Origin: Odontocerum albicorne
Taxonomy: Eukaryota > Arthropoda > Insecta > Trichoptera > Odontoceridae
DNA: 64,000 nt
Assembly (NCBI GenBank): GCA_949825065.1
Contig: OX463848.1
Location: forward strand, 38,733,380 to 38,797,379
Direction: 5' to 3'
Shown: piece after piece, positions 46,101 through 49,289 of the stretch
Position numbering within the stretch: the first letter of the stretch is position 1
Layout: each line of letters opens with the position of its first letter
Notes under the pieces: model-generated
The model's input: only the letters and a program-made list of their open reading frames with translations
Database searches by the model: none
What the model was told of the DNA's origin: nothing
Program-made: the position numbers and the translations under genes

Positions 46101-48499
46101 CACATAGAGATCAAACGAAGGATTGCGACAGGAAACAAAACATTATTATCTCTTCTCCCAGTGCTTAAATCAAGAAGTGTCCACAGAAAAACAAAAATCA
46201 CCCTCTACAAGACCATAATTAGGACAGTAGGGACATACGGATGCGAAGCGTGGACGATGACAGCAAGATTCGCAGAGATGCTGGACGCATTTGAGAGGAG
46301 AGAGTTACGTAAAATTCTGGGGCCCGTGAACGATGGCGAAACCTGGAGAATAAGATACAATGATGAGCTTTATAACACCTATAAAGTTCCCAGGCTCTCT
46401 GTACATGCTAGACTGATCAGGCTGAGATGGACTGGGCATGTGCAGAGAATGCCGTCATCACGGGTACCTAAGAGGATCCTTGAGGGACATCCAGGCGGAA
46501 GAAGAAAGGTCGGTAGACCTAGGCTGCGATGGGAGAATGAAGTGAAAAAGGACGCGACCCAACTGCTACAAGTGACAGATTGGAAGGCCGCGGCAGGAGA
46601 CAGGAGGTGTTGGAGGCGAGGATTGATGGAGGCCAGAGCCCGATATGAGCTGTAGAGCCATCGAAGAAGAAGACGTTGTTTTAATAATTATATTTTATTT
46701 TAAGTTTTTGTTAATCTCTTACTAATAATAAATAAAGCAGTTTATATAGCGCCGTTTAGAGAGCAGACTCTCCCTAAGGGTCCTTTAACTCAAGAATCGA
46801 ACCTACTCTTGTCGACAGATACACTGTTTTACCGCATTTTTTGCTTAGCGGTAGTAAAAAAGCATCAAGCAAAGAAAACAACTTATTTTGTTCAATATTC
46901 AAAACGCTCAAGAAACTTGGGTAAACAATGACCAAAACACCTTTCACTAAAAATATACATTCAGCACGTTTGGTATGTAGAAAGCAACCATTTTTTTGTT
47001 CTAATAACATATAGCCGATAAATTTGTAAGTGCTTTCCGGACAATATATTACATCTGAAGATTTTTTTGCTTTAAATTAACCAGGTTTTGTTATTTCAAT
47101 AGTAATAGATATCCATGTTATTTCAATAGTAATAGATATGCGTGACTTATTTACTTAGAAAATAAAATGTATATTTAAAAACATTTAAAGAAAATTAAAA
47201 TCATAGATAACTTTCAAGGATAATAGGCAATACGATAAGGAAATATGCAATAGGATAACGAATAGTGTGGAAATTAAGGGTAAGGAATCCAACTTGGGTC
47301 GATCCACTGCTGGATGAAGATCTCCCCAAGTCGACTGCAAACCATTCGGTGTTATGCTCGTTGGTACCATGTGATGCTGTCATTCTTCCTGATTTCATCC
47401 ATCCAGTATAGTTTGGGTATATCTCTGGGTCTATTTATGCTTGTTGGGTACGTCTGAATTATTTCGGATGTCCATCGAGAATCTGACATTCTGGCAAAGT
47501 GTCCCGACCATTTGTTTTGTTGCAAAACCAGGAGTTTCGTTTGTGGTATATTTTAGTAAATCCCAGCAAACATGACTCCATGCTCTTCTGTGCAATCTGA
47601 AGCCAATGTGTGTTTCTTGCTATGAGCGTCCATGTCTCACAGCCATAAATAAGTCCTGGGAAAATAAACTGGTTGTAGATATATCGCTTCAAATATATTG
47701 GGAGATCACTTTTGAAGATATTGTTCAAAACGTTCAAATGAGCTCCATGCTTGTTTTGTTCTTCGTATTCCGATATGCCACCTATATAGGAAATAATTTG
47801 GTCCAAATATACATATTCCTGGACAGCTGCTTCCCATCTACAATTATTGGTTTTGGGGTCGAAAAGCTGTTCATCATATGTTTGTTTTTTGATGTGCTCA
47901 TTTTAGAACCAACTTGTTTGTTTATATCGGGCAATTCCTGCAGTTGGTGCTGAAGATCATTCGGGTTTTGTGAGAATATAACAATATCGGCTCCAAATCA
48001 GTATCATGCAAAGGGGTAAGGAATATTTTGAGAGAAAAAATATTTATTTCGTTTTTTAGTTTAATTATAAACATTAACGTAATAACATTTTTTAAGTCCG
48101 TTAAAAGTCAATTTATATTTTCTTTATAGGTAGTTAACCTCTCTCGCCTTAGATTATTATTTAAAATATTCAATTGGCTGACTTTACGAGTAAGTGAAAG
48201 AACAGTATATTCCTTGGAACCCTTTATTACATGCATAAACATCGACATAATGTAAATCTCGGCGAAACATCCGAAGTATCAGAACTTATGTTGACATTTT
48301 CGATATGCACAATACATTTAAACACCCGGTACTGTGGAGGTTCTTACGCAATCTTGTGTAGTAAAAATTAATCAATATTGCAACAATTTTCTTCTGAAAT
48401 TTAAACCAACTCACCATATTCTTCGTCGTCGGCTGTGGTATGTGAAGAAACAAGTAAAATGCCAATCAAAATGGCGGCACCCTGTGACAGAGCGGCCAT
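9928..48499 (-). CDS. Secreted multi-domain CBM14 (peritrophin-A) chitin-binding mucin, whole gene
   Basis: Coding exons on the minus strand: 48499..48415, 20669..20467, 18289 to about 10996, and 10194..9928. Exon 1 ends in phase 1 before GTGAGT. Exon 2 starts after TTTCAG and its first two bases complete a GAC codon; it ends in phase 0 before GTAAGA. Exon 3 starts after GTTTCAG with Phe-Gln-Cys. The product is a signal peptide, a short linker, then 18 six-cysteine CBM14 domains separated by Ser/Thr/Gln/Asn-rich linkers. Fifteen whole domains lie in exon 3. CBM14 domains bind chitin, so the protein probably coats a chitinous matrix (cuticle, trachea or peritrophic membrane). Size and design recall Drosophila Mur89F-type mucins, but I cannot verify orthology. 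The total, about 2,600 residues, is uncertain because of the 200-N gap and indels at 11.1-12.2 kb. The first intron, about 27.7 kb, is full of transposons. Confidence 0.85.
10394..10617. repeat. Four identical 56-bp tandem copies in the last mucin intron
   Basis: The unit starts ATTAGGTCTACTTTATATAG and contains CCAAACCCCTTTGTG. Starts are at 10394, 10450, 10506 and 10562; the four copies look identical, which suggests very recent duplication or an assembly effect near the gap. Confidence 0.95.
10693..10795. mobile_element. Partial copy of the TATACTTGAG-type MITE, cut by the assembly gap
   Basis: It closely matches the left end of the full element at 21189 (AAAATGTAGCATGGTCCCTG, then a CTCAAAGGGGTGGGG stretch). 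The remainder would lie in the gap. Confidence 0.8.
10796..10995. other. 200-N assembly gap
   Basis: Exactly 200 undetermined bases, a scaffolding-style gap size. The left side ends inside a copy of the TATACTTGAG-type MITE and a T-run; the right side starts inside mucin coding sequence. The true missing length is unknown. The exon 3 donor, and possibly more coding sequence, lie here. Confidence 0.98.
10996..18289 (-). CDS. Mucin exon 3: giant exon with 15 CBM14 domains, mucin linkers, Thr-rich block and a further CBM14
   Basis: Open without interruption for about 2,040 codons from the acceptor to about 12172. Approximate domain spans, N to C: 17700-17876, 17108-17282, 16497-16668, 16012-16178, 15668-15833, 15315-15489, 14995-15168, 14673-14847, 14341-14514, 14019-14193, 13687-13860, 13365-13539, 13037-13206, 12718-12890, 12366-12551. 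Most carry the signature EGFYG..C..FYRCVDNG..GYTKY and a G-T-V/A-W/F-D-Q motif. Linkers are Ser/Gln/Asn-rich in the first third and Ser/Thr/Glu-rich later, typical of O-glycosylated mucins. A Thr block at 11.3-12.35 kb leads to a sixteenth in-exon domain at 11056-11230 (FRRHPKYCNLFYQC and on) that is readable only after two frame changes, near 11215 and 11110. The exon runs into the assembly gap, so its true 3' end is unknown. Confidence 0.88.
11284..12350 (-). repeat. Coding minisatellite: Glu-Gly-(Thr)4-6 mucin block
   Basis: Imperfect tandem units of 15-27 bp. On the coding strand they read GAAGG(T/C)AC followed by a run of ACN/ACAACA codons, giving EGTTTT, EGTTTTT and similar. All repeat-unit lengths would be multiples of three in a functional gene. 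Several single-base departures occur, the first near 12171 where one base is missing, after which the frame falls into poly-Gln/Val shadows. The block sits between the fifteenth exon-3 domain and the penultimate CBM14 domain and would be heavily O-glycosylated. Confidence 0.85.
13141..15102 (-). repeat. Three tandem 654-bp cassettes, each encoding two CBM14 domains and their linkers
   Basis: Cassettes 13141-13794, 13795-14448 and 14449-15102 repeat with a 654-bp (218-codon) period and are almost identical in DNA, including synonymous positions. Each carries one GVKNNC/GTAWDQES domain with a GDGKPS linker and one VENDC/GTVFDQET-type domain with a SQKPSSNENEVDN linker. In the last cassette (13141-13794) the second domain has diverged to GTAWDDEA. 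A partly matching copy precedes them at about 15103-15489. The period keeps the frame. Confidence 0.9.
18460..18657 (-). mobile_element. tRNA-derived SINE (family A) in mucin intron 2
   Basis: Same head, body and A-tail as the 5339 copy, with a longer A-run and a B box changed to GGTTAGATTC. Same orientation as the gene. Confidence 0.9.
18795..19020. mobile_element. 226-bp PIF/Harbinger-type MITE
   Basis: Flanked by TAA on both sides (TWA-type 3-bp duplication). Terminal repeats GGCCTCGGCCACAC and GGCTAAGGCCACAC, with subterminal CTCGCTTGGTGC/CTTCGCTAGGTGC. The interior has short TAGTCACCTAGT repeats. It lies in mucin intron 2. Confidence 0.78.
19240..19630 (-). pseudogene. RTE-like LINE reverse transcriptase C-terminal fragment
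   Basis: An open frame from 19599 reads MRMLRWSAGVSLKDKIKNSR, RRLRWYGHVGRR and TTRGRPKNSW, as at the end of RTE-clade proteins. Upstream in frame is TAEMRMLRW. A 5'-truncated copy with no catalytic domain, inside mucin intron 2. Confidence 0.75.
19725..20125 (+). pseudogene. LINE reverse transcriptase C-terminal fragment (RGRSPTRWTDQ type)
   Basis: Fragments in several frames: SILEELRITDRFSTICFR, then ILRFFEHVAKE, GGMEGRRTRGRIPMHRTNQV, CRNGWRGIVA. The order matches a non-LTR family also present at 38.04 and 38.5 kb. Frameshifted. Confidence 0.7.
20255..20333. mobile_element. Half copy of the CCCGGYGGTAAG MITE
   Basis: The left arm only, TACCCGGCTGTAAGTAATAC onward to GGCCTTGTAGAACG. The right arm is missing. 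Confidence 0.8.
20467..20669 (-). CDS. Mucin exon 2: N-terminal linker and first half of CBM14 domain 1
   Basis: 203 nt. It follows a polypyrimidine tract ending TTTCAG and stops before GTAAGA. It encodes a hydrophilic linker (DMTSEQYSEFGTRLG and on), then CTSEGFFGDPQDCAVFYRC and the start of the fourth-cysteine segment. The domain's missing half is exactly what exon 3 supplies (QCGPGTVFDPATGVCNHP, then a final Cys), giving six cysteines in the CBM14 spacing. The exon is visibly GC-richer than the flanking repeats, as expected for constrained coding sequence. Confidence 0.88.
20700..20895. repeat. Dispersed repeat fragment shared with 4598-4805
   Basis: Related sequence around CTTTTGGAGTAGATAGAAAG and CGCCTTTCTAACT, followed by pyrimidine-rich DNA. 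It sits directly upstream of mucin exon 2, within intron 1. Confidence 0.45.
21189..21761. mobile_element. About 573-bp MITE, TATACTTGAG family
   Basis: Inverted ends TATACTTGAGAAAATGTAGC...GGTCCCTGTGAC, with TA at each border. No transposase. A shorter relative lies at 36638, and partial copies at 10693 and 42052. Shared interior includes CAAATTTGCCCCAATA. Confidence 0.85.
22535..22896. repeat. Foldback of a LINE 3' end (arms about 125 bp)
   Basis: Left arm 22535-22658 and right arm 22771-22896 are inverted copies with few mismatches, separated by 112 bp. The right half with its spacer translates to PRRVERPKLR, LDGMTKNCLSLDLSNWKRDA and so on, the GRPKLRWLDD-type LINE tail. The left arm is an inverted duplicate of its last part. 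Confidence 0.85.
23232..23373 (-). mobile_element. tRNA-derived SINE (family B)
   Basis: Minus strand: AGAGGTGCATGGCCGTGCGG, then AGTTCGAACTC as a B box and GCATTTTTTCCGCCTAGTAT. Relative of 3169-3310. Confidence 0.75.
23536..23929. repeat. Minisatellite with alternating short and long units
   Basis: Units begin GTGCGATCGGTGCTTCGATT. Short units of about 51 bp continue TTATGATCACAAAGATGCAA; long units contain TTCAACG-TATCATATAAGC followed by TAAGATGATCACAAAAGTAC. The alternation gives an irregular higher-order pattern. Confidence 0.85.
23981..24050. mobile_element. Probable hAT-type terminus
   Basis: GCGAGCCGCATTG..., GAGCCGCATATGGCTCACGA and GCCACAGTTTCG resemble the ends of hAT non-autonomous elements. 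The partner end was not found. Confidence 0.4.
24183..24400 (-). other. GC-rich patch with a 61-codon open frame of unknown origin
   Basis: It stands out from the AT-rich intron. The minus strand reads MEQKLVALVMDTINSQRAMA and on, open from an upstream stop to a TAA. No family recognised. It could be an exon of a gene nested in mucin intron 1, a retroposed fragment, or part of an element. Confidence 0.25.
24640..24815 (+). mobile_element. Diverged tRNA-derived SINE (family A)
   Basis: CTTCCAACCCAAAAGTTTCG, GGTTTGGTTCCCG (decayed B box), then TCTAGTATGG and GATTGGTTGGAAGAGATTGC. The head is degraded. Confidence 0.75.
24940..25090 (+). pseudogene. LINE tail fragment (GRPKLRWLDD type)
   Basis: Reads RVGRPKLRCLDDVKQL and, after a frameshift, an NWKRDAA-like segment (CCAATTGGAAGAGGGATGCT) shared with 22771. 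Too short and broken to be functional. Confidence 0.65.
25290..25405. mobile_element. Terminal fragment of a DNA transposon (GGTGGTACCTCG end)
   Basis: The minus strand begins TACGGTGGTACCTCGGGTTA followed by CGAACTTAATTCG, a pogo/Tc1-like MITE end. Only one end was identified. Confidence 0.45.
26278..26370. mobile_element. Half copy of the CCCGGYGGTAAG MITE
   Basis: One arm, CCCGGCGGTAAGTAATACAC to GTAGATCGTCGTCTCT, ending directly at the start of a 34-bp minisatellite that replaces the second arm. Confidence 0.85.
26371..27108. repeat. 34-bp minisatellite, about 20 copies
   Basis: Unit AGGAGTTCACACAAATGCTA plus ACACACCACATTTT. Some units carry an extra AACACACC, and an internal block of about 108 bp is itself duplicated near 26500-26700. 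Units drift to AAGAGTTC, GGAATTC and ATTCTA variants. Confidence 0.95.
27425..27812. repeat. Dispersed repeat D, copy 1 (left part), interrupted by a hAT MITE
   Basis: Homologous to 55733-56580 over its full length: GACTCTCCTCAAGGGCGCCC, a B-box-like GGAATTCAAAT, ATAGGAAGGTGGT, CATCTGCATA, TTTGGTAAGAAAAT, AAAGACAAACTAC, AAACCTTTATGATCT and GATAAGACCTCCCAAAAAGG. It continues after the MITE at 28224. The element class is unknown. Confidence 0.75.
27813..28223. mobile_element. 411-bp hAT MITE with perfect 8-bp target duplication TCTCGAAC
   Basis: Starts CAGCGGTGGCCGGTC and ends GACCGGCCGCCGCTG; subterminal CGCTGGTGCGCTGA faces TCAGCGCACCAGCG. TCTCGAAC lies on both sides (27805-27812 and 28224-28231). 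It is much GC-richer at its ends than the host DNA. No transposase. Confidence 0.95.
28600..29020 (+). mobile_element. Two tandem LINE 3' ends with (TTA)n tail
   Basis: CGGGCTCGCCCTACATTGGT ... GGTGTATCTCGGCCGGGG ... GATGAGCC occurs at 28630 and again at 28817. The second copy runs on to an ATTATTATTATT tail near 29010. A third relative lies at 54640-54850. No reading frame survives. Confidence 0.65.
29150..29814. other. No gene recognised
   Basis: AT-rich DNA with a GC-richer patch at 29390-29600; no conserved motif or repeat relationship seen. Confidence 0.55.
29815..30190 (+). pseudogene. LINE fragment (KRMDEERITKQV type), badly decayed
   Basis: Recognisable only by order: ADVLSKMKKCTLR, a gap, ATGTGAGTG and a CGTAGGGGTTGTC remnant, NVSEDVL, and CCTACGCTCTGTCCGC at the end. 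Homologous to better copies at 50805-51560 and 60105-60580. Confidence 0.5.
30667..30927 (-). other. Unexplained open frame with a hydrophobic N-terminal half
   Basis: From the first ATG it reads MGVLMANYLASIMSFFPVVI and on, with a membrane-like stretch and then IIDSIISEG and a charged end. The reading frame stays open upstream of the ATG (QLNLSLT). It could be a fragment of a membrane protein exon or chance. No family recognised. Confidence 0.2.
30930..31345. other. GC-richer block with no recognised gene
   Basis: Less AT-rich than its neighbours, with no open frame of note and no relative elsewhere in the window. It may be old transposon sequence. Confidence 0.4.
31346..31902 (-). mobile_element. 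Internally deleted mariner (557 bp)
   Basis: TA flanks both sides. Ends are CGAGGGTTGCTACTTAAGTT and the complement of CGAGGGCTGCTAATTAAGTT. On the minus strand the true start MELNREYFRAMIFYDFRRGL leads a first HTH-containing part of about 95 codons (with TQQQCADQLASTFG, SRDTVFRWFSEF) up to VTYREIE and a stop. A frame just downstream encodes the usual C-terminus KCIGLHGEYFEKQ and stop. The whole DDD catalytic core is missing, so the element cannot move without help. Confidence 0.9.
32275..32490. mobile_element. Penelope-like foldback element 2 (one arm with CTGATGA core)
   Basis: Inverted arms of about 95 bp around a CAAACAAGACTCCATAGTCT-type palindromic centre; more diverged than copy 1. 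The left arm on the minus strand reads CTGATGATGAGGTGAAAGCC, TTGAAAC, CGGTA-GGGTTA-TACCG, then T-T-A. That is a full CTGATGA box, a possible stem II (GAGG/CCTT), a GAAA box and a closed stem III, as in type I hammerheads. Stem I was not found convincingly. Confidence 0.6.
33279..33853 (+). pseudogene. Mariner (irritans-like) transposase, N-terminal remnant
   Basis: A terminal-repeat-like TTAGGTGTTAACATAAGTTG precedes an ATG at 33453 (MECQVDESEHFRHLLLFAFN). A frameshift near 33525 leads to AAKAARDICEVYGEDDI, then ERTARRWFLRFKDGNFDLKD, RSGRPVDFDEDRL, GKVQKFGAWVPHVLSENNKN. Everything after the WVPH linker, including the catalytic aspartates, is lost. Confidence 0.85.
33955..34085 (-). pseudogene. 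LINE 3' end with GAA-type tail
   Basis: The minus strand gives LCCQRQRYFSRMITNIRKTG followed by a GAAGAAGAAG tail, as in the end of several LINE families here. A relative is at 54495-54560. Confidence 0.55.
34175..34262 (-). mobile_element. SINE family A tail fragment
   Basis: GACGGACTAATTGCCATGTG, GGCAAGTACTTTCAACGAAC and ATATTTTAAAGAGATCC match the distal body of family A. The tRNA head is absent. Confidence 0.6.
34545..34763 (+). pseudogene. LINE reverse transcriptase fragment, left of the mariner insertion
   Basis: Reads TLIYEGKTWTQQKDKKSKTN, IVEMRGLRIICGVF, with frameshifts. The rest of the same family continues at 36049-36150 (GVRGRGGSKKTWLDQMALIS and a stop), so the mariner split one LINE fragment. 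Confidence 0.7.
34764..36048 (-). mobile_element. Complete mariner element (1285 bp) with TA target duplication
   Basis: Perfect or near-perfect terminal inverted repeats beginning TTAGGTCCTTACATATGAAA and continuing TTGGCGTTTTG; TA at 34762-34763 and 36049-36050. It contains a single uninterrupted transposase gene. It lies within a LINE relic in mucin intron 1. The intact frame and matching ends suggest recent insertion. Confidence 0.95.
34841..35860 (-). CDS. Mariner transposase, intact (cecropia/Hsmar1-like)
   Basis: 339 codons from ATG (MENLKYRVIYEYEFHRGTSA) to TAA. An earlier in-frame TTG is not a credible start. Two N-terminal HTH regions (SAAETARRINDVYG and TTSELAAGCGVSDKTVLIHL) bind the terminal repeats. 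The linker motif WVPHEL is intact. The catalytic triad is visible: TCDEKWILYDN, LLHDNARPH and YSPDLAPTDYYFF, with 34 residues between the second and third Asp (DD34D). The C-terminus RWQKCIDSNGTYFD is complete. Length and sequence resemble Hsmar1-type transposases. No stops or frameshifts, so it may be active. Confidence 0.95.
   Translation of the reverse strand: MENLKYRVIYEYEFHRGTSAAETARRINDVYGDGAAKENTVRFWFQRFRSGNFDLQNKPRGRPETKVDNEELKAIVEADPSQTTSELAAGCGVSDKTVLIHLKQIGKVKKLERWVPHELSEANQQTRVDCCIALLNRHNNEGILNRIITCDEKWILYDNRKRSSQWLNPAEPAKPCPKRKLTPKKLLVSVWWTSAGVVHYSFLKSGQTITADVYCQQLQTMMEKLAAKQPRLVNRSRPLLLHDNARPHTAQQTATELEELQLECLRHPPYSPDLAPTDYYFFRNLDNFLQGKKFNSDGAVQTDFKDFIDSRPNGFFRKGIDELPMRWQKCIDSNGTYFD
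36049..36150 (+). pseudogene. LINE fragment, right of the mariner insertion
   Basis: Continues the 34545-34763 relic: EVQGVRGRGGSKKTWLDQMA and on to a stop. Together they form one insertion target. Confidence 0.65.
36638..36856. mobile_element. 219-bp MITE, short member of the TATACTTGAG family
   Basis: Inverted ends of about 60 bp start TATAGTTCAGAAAATGTAGG ... GAGTCCTGTGACAGCTCAC ... TTTGCCCCAATA. The interior is shared with 42052-42240. It looks like a deletion derivative of the longer element at 21189. Confidence 0.85.
36875..37630 (-). mobile_element. Tc1/mariner-superfamily element with transposase C-terminal remnant
   Basis: TA on both sides; inverted ends share GTCTTTCAAATTGAGCGG then TTTTTAATTC. 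The minus strand reads NWPPRSCDLTPLDYFF, then a stop, GYVKSQVCKND, and further on SIPELKDEIIRVIGELEPQL and IEIFDKRVDICVAARS: the last catalytic region and C-terminus of an IS630/Tc1-type transposase. A segment around CTTACATACCTGGCTTTTCA occurs twice (37165, 37370), and the N-terminal two-thirds is gone. Confidence 0.8.
37685..37960. repeat. Dispersed repeat D, copy 3 (partial)
   Basis: CTCCTGAAGGGTGCTCTAAC, GATTTCGAACCCACTATTAT, TGACAGACTAAAAATATTT and GTAAGGATGGAAAG align with 27425 and 55733; diverges after about 37830. Confidence 0.65.
38040..38420 (+). pseudogene. LINE reverse transcriptase C-terminal fragment (RGRSPTRWTDQ type)
   Basis: Across frames: RRMLRIPWTVRDTNVSIIQE, KRILMYIGHVAKNNDEGLEK, VERR.ARGRCPMRCTDQIM, then a run of A and GA at the end. 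Frameshifted; related to 19725 and 38460. Confidence 0.75.
38460..39030 (+). pseudogene. Second LINE fragment of the same family
   Basis: Upstream part decayed. LSYFGHVSRKDDSLEKLAMP, EIVKGR, stop, AREARGI and WRRIIWSM are legible. A tandem neighbour of the previous fragment, suggesting two independent 5'-truncated insertions. Confidence 0.65.
39736..39905 (+). mobile_element. Two tandem short retroposon tails with (GAA)n and (GA)n ends
   Basis: GACACTGGCGTATACTCC(T/C)T...GTTCACG(C)CCATTATTCAA occurs twice. The first is followed by (AAG)n, the second by (GA)n, and CTGTCTAT(GG) repeats at each border as apparent target duplications. A third copy lies at 56351. Confidence 0.7.
40242..40890. mobile_element. 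649-bp piggyBac-type MITE
   Basis: TTAA at 40238-40241 and 40891-40894. Inverted ends CTCTTTCACGGCTACGG and CCTTTTTACGGCGATGG. A subterminal hairpin CACTTAAATGGCCC / GGCCATTTAAGTGG sits near the left end. A 13-codon ATG frame near 40746 (MHRRTVRQYSDSG) could be the trace of a transposase start. No catalytic region. Confidence 0.85.
40891..41805. other. No gene recognised
   Basis: AT-rich intron sequence. A short local duplication, GGCTGATTG(T/G)(A/G)GGAGATTGCTTT followed by TACAACGTGTT, occurs at 41217-41300. Confidence 0.55.
41806..42056 (+). pseudogene. LINE fragment (start of the KRMDEERITKQV-type tail)
   Basis: GAAGTAAGTAATAAATGCAA, a duplicated GAGACAATAGATGCCGGGAT, then SAMLNPNLMYGSGTWTSKN and a VEMRTLRRIHWVTMY-like part. 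It runs directly into a partial MITE. Confidence 0.6.
42052..42240. mobile_element. Partial TATACTTGAG-family MITE
   Basis: GAGAATGTAGCATGGTTCCT, CCCCAATACAACCTTGTAAC and GCAAGTTATTTAGGTAAAT align with 36638 and 21189; one end only. Confidence 0.75.
42795..42878 (+). mobile_element. tRNA-like SINE head (family C)
   Basis: TAGCCTAGTTGCGAAGATG as an A-box-like element and GGTTCGATTCCCGATGGTAC as a B box. A relative is at 48925. The 33-bp minisatellite starts directly in its body. Confidence 0.5.
42880..44110. repeat. 33-bp minisatellite, about 37 units, with a 14-unit (462-bp) higher-order repeat
   Basis: Unit AAATGTTTGTGC(A/C)(T/A)ACGTA then CTATACATACATTT. Because 33 is a multiple of three, frames stay open for hundreds of codons on both strands; these are not genes. 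Variant units recur 462 bp apart (TAAGTACTATAC at 43200 and 43662; TTAAAATGTTTATGAATGCG at 43381 and 43843). Confidence 0.95.
44442..44611 (-). mobile_element. tRNA-derived SINE (family A)
   Basis: The minus strand reads CCTCCGTGGCCTAGTTGGAT as an A box and GGTTTGATTCC as a B box, then the family body (CTGGTTTTC complement). Flanking A-tail is weak. Confidence 0.85.
44839..44908. repeat. Perfect 18-bp inverted repeat
   Basis: ACCATATGTTATACTTAA and its exact reverse complement, 34-nt spacer that itself contains a TTACGTAATTAAGTATAAC repeat. Confidence 0.85.
44910..45689. other. No gene recognised
   Basis: A 110-codon minus-strand frame at 45069-45401 has no recognisable domain and is not supported by repeats or splice context. 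Confidence 0.5.
45690..45880 (+). mobile_element. tRNA-derived SINE (family A)
   Basis: AATCTCCGTAGTCTAGATGA head, GGGTTCGAGTCC B box, body with GGAAGAGATTGCCTCCTGAT and AAACCAGCCAAGTTGTAC. Confidence 0.85.
46060..46655 (+). pseudogene. LINE reverse transcriptase C-terminal half, long open fragment
   Basis: In frame from LGATITEENGEHIEIKRRIA through KTKITLYKTIIRTVGTYGCE, ERRELRKILGPV, LRWTGHVQRMPSS and GRRKVGRPRLRWENEVKKDA to YEL and a stop, with only one stop before the LGAT motif. The 3' end has a GAAGAAGAAGA tail. A 5'-truncated, relatively young copy; the catalytic YXDD region is not present. Confidence 0.85.
46735..46830. repeat. Short repeat D fragment
   Basis: GCGCCGTTTAGAGAGCAGAC, TCTCCCTAAGGGTCC and GAATCGAACCTACTC match the start of the dispersed repeat at 27425 and 55733. 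Confidence 0.6.
47270..47870 (-). pseudogene. LINE reverse transcriptase fragment
   Basis: The minus strand from 47806 reads DQIISYIGGISEYEEQNKHG, IFKSDLPIYLKRYIYNQFIF, YGCETWTLIARNTHWLQIAQ, KSMESCLLGF and a decayed REQTNGRDTL. This is the order of RTE-type C-termini. Frameshifts and stops follow. Confidence 0.75.
48415..48499 (-). CDS. Mucin exon 1: start codon and signal peptide
   Basis: The exon encodes 28 residues plus one base, beginning MAALSQG. A hydrophobic core AAILIGILLVSS is followed by HTTA and an acidic DDEEY stretch, so signal peptidase probably cuts after Thr-Thr-Ala. The donor is GTGAGT. No open reading frame of useful length marks this exon; it was found by matching its phase and the need for a signal peptide to the exon at 20.5 kb. 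Upstream of the ATG, a polypyrimidine tract ending TTTTCAG at 48586 looks like a splice acceptor, so this exon may begin with about 86 nt of 5' UTR and be preceded by a non-coding exon further right. The whole exon falls in a GC-richer patch than its surroundings. Confidence 0.78.
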
Positions 48500-48501
48500 T
48501 T

Positions 48502-48585
48502 TAATTTATTTTCTTTTACTTTCCCGCCCTTTTTGGAATTCCAAACGGACAAAGTTCTACGCCTTCCGATTCATCGGTTGGATAT
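48502..48585 (-). promoter_or_regulatory. Probable 5' UTR of the mucin, preceded by a splice acceptor
   Basis: The minus strand reads a T-rich tract, ATTTTCAG (acceptor AG at 48587-48586), then about 86 nt to the ATG with no in-frame alternative start of interest. No TATA-like core promoter is evident next to the ATG. The transcription start may therefore lie in an unseen upstream exon to the right. Confidence 0.4.
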
Positions 48586-48659
48586 CTGAAAATAAAAAAT
48601 AAAAAAGTTTAATAATCTGTCATGTGGATTTTGAATACAAAATTTACACCCACCTGTAC

Positions 48660-48840
48660 GATCTCCATAACCTAATTGGCAATATAACTGTTTACCGACC
48701 CAGAAGTTGTGGGCTCGATTCCAGTTGGCGCCCATTATTTTAAAAGGATATCAGTATGGTTTTTATTTCAGGGTTGTTTAACATATTTCTGATTGGTTGT
48801 AAGAGTTTGTTACATAAAATGCTTCATTTTCGTTGTATAC
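48660..48840 (+). mobile_element. tRNA-derived SINE (family A)
   Basis: GATCTCCATAACCTAATTGG head, GGGCTCGATTCC B box, then ATCAGTATGGTTTTTATTTC and GATTGGTTGTAAGAGTTTG. Confidence 0.75.
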
Positions 48841-48924
48841 TGCAGCAGGTTATACAGTATACGACGAAGGTTAAACATTTCAGAAAAGGTGTCAACAACT
48901 TGTTCAGATAATTCAAAGGCTGAA

Positions 48925-49020
48925 GACTTCCGAATCGTAAGACACTGATCTTCCACGCGGGGGTTTCGGTTTCGATTCCCAATGGTATAAAAAATAAATG
49001 GAATATATAGTATAAACTAG
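48925..49020 (+). mobile_element. tRNA-like SINE (family C)
   Basis: CTTCCGAATCGTAAGACACT, TTTCGGTTTCGATTCCCAAT and ATATATAGTATAAACTAGC; related to 42795. Confidence 0.5.
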
Positions 49021-49154
49021 CCTGGTTAAAGAAATCGTCTACGAGTTGTAGCAATACTGTCACGCGCTAAACGTGTGATAGTGTTGTTACACACCTGTCT
49101 ATGTACGATAGTATTTCAATTACGTAAGATGGTAAACTGCAAGCTACTTGCTTA

Positions 49155-49212
49155 CTTCAGTAGTTCACTGGAAGGCTCTATAGTAATAGAGCCTTCCAGT
49201 GAACTACTGAAG
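49155..49212. repeat. Perfect 27-bp hairpin with 4-nt loop
   Basis: Left arm CTTCAGTAGTTCACTGGAAG plus GCTCTAT, loop AGTA, then an exact reverse complement. No mismatch. Confidence 0.97.
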
Positions 49213-49289
49213 GGATGTAGAGAATATTGTCTCCGTATGATGAATTCATATATGTTGAGGGGTACAACAGAAAATAATCAAATTCAAAG

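Noticed and set aside
49167..49213. miRNA gene at the 27-bp hairpin
   Set aside because: The loop of 4 nt and perfect pairing are unlike a typical miRNA precursor; kept only as an inverted repeat.
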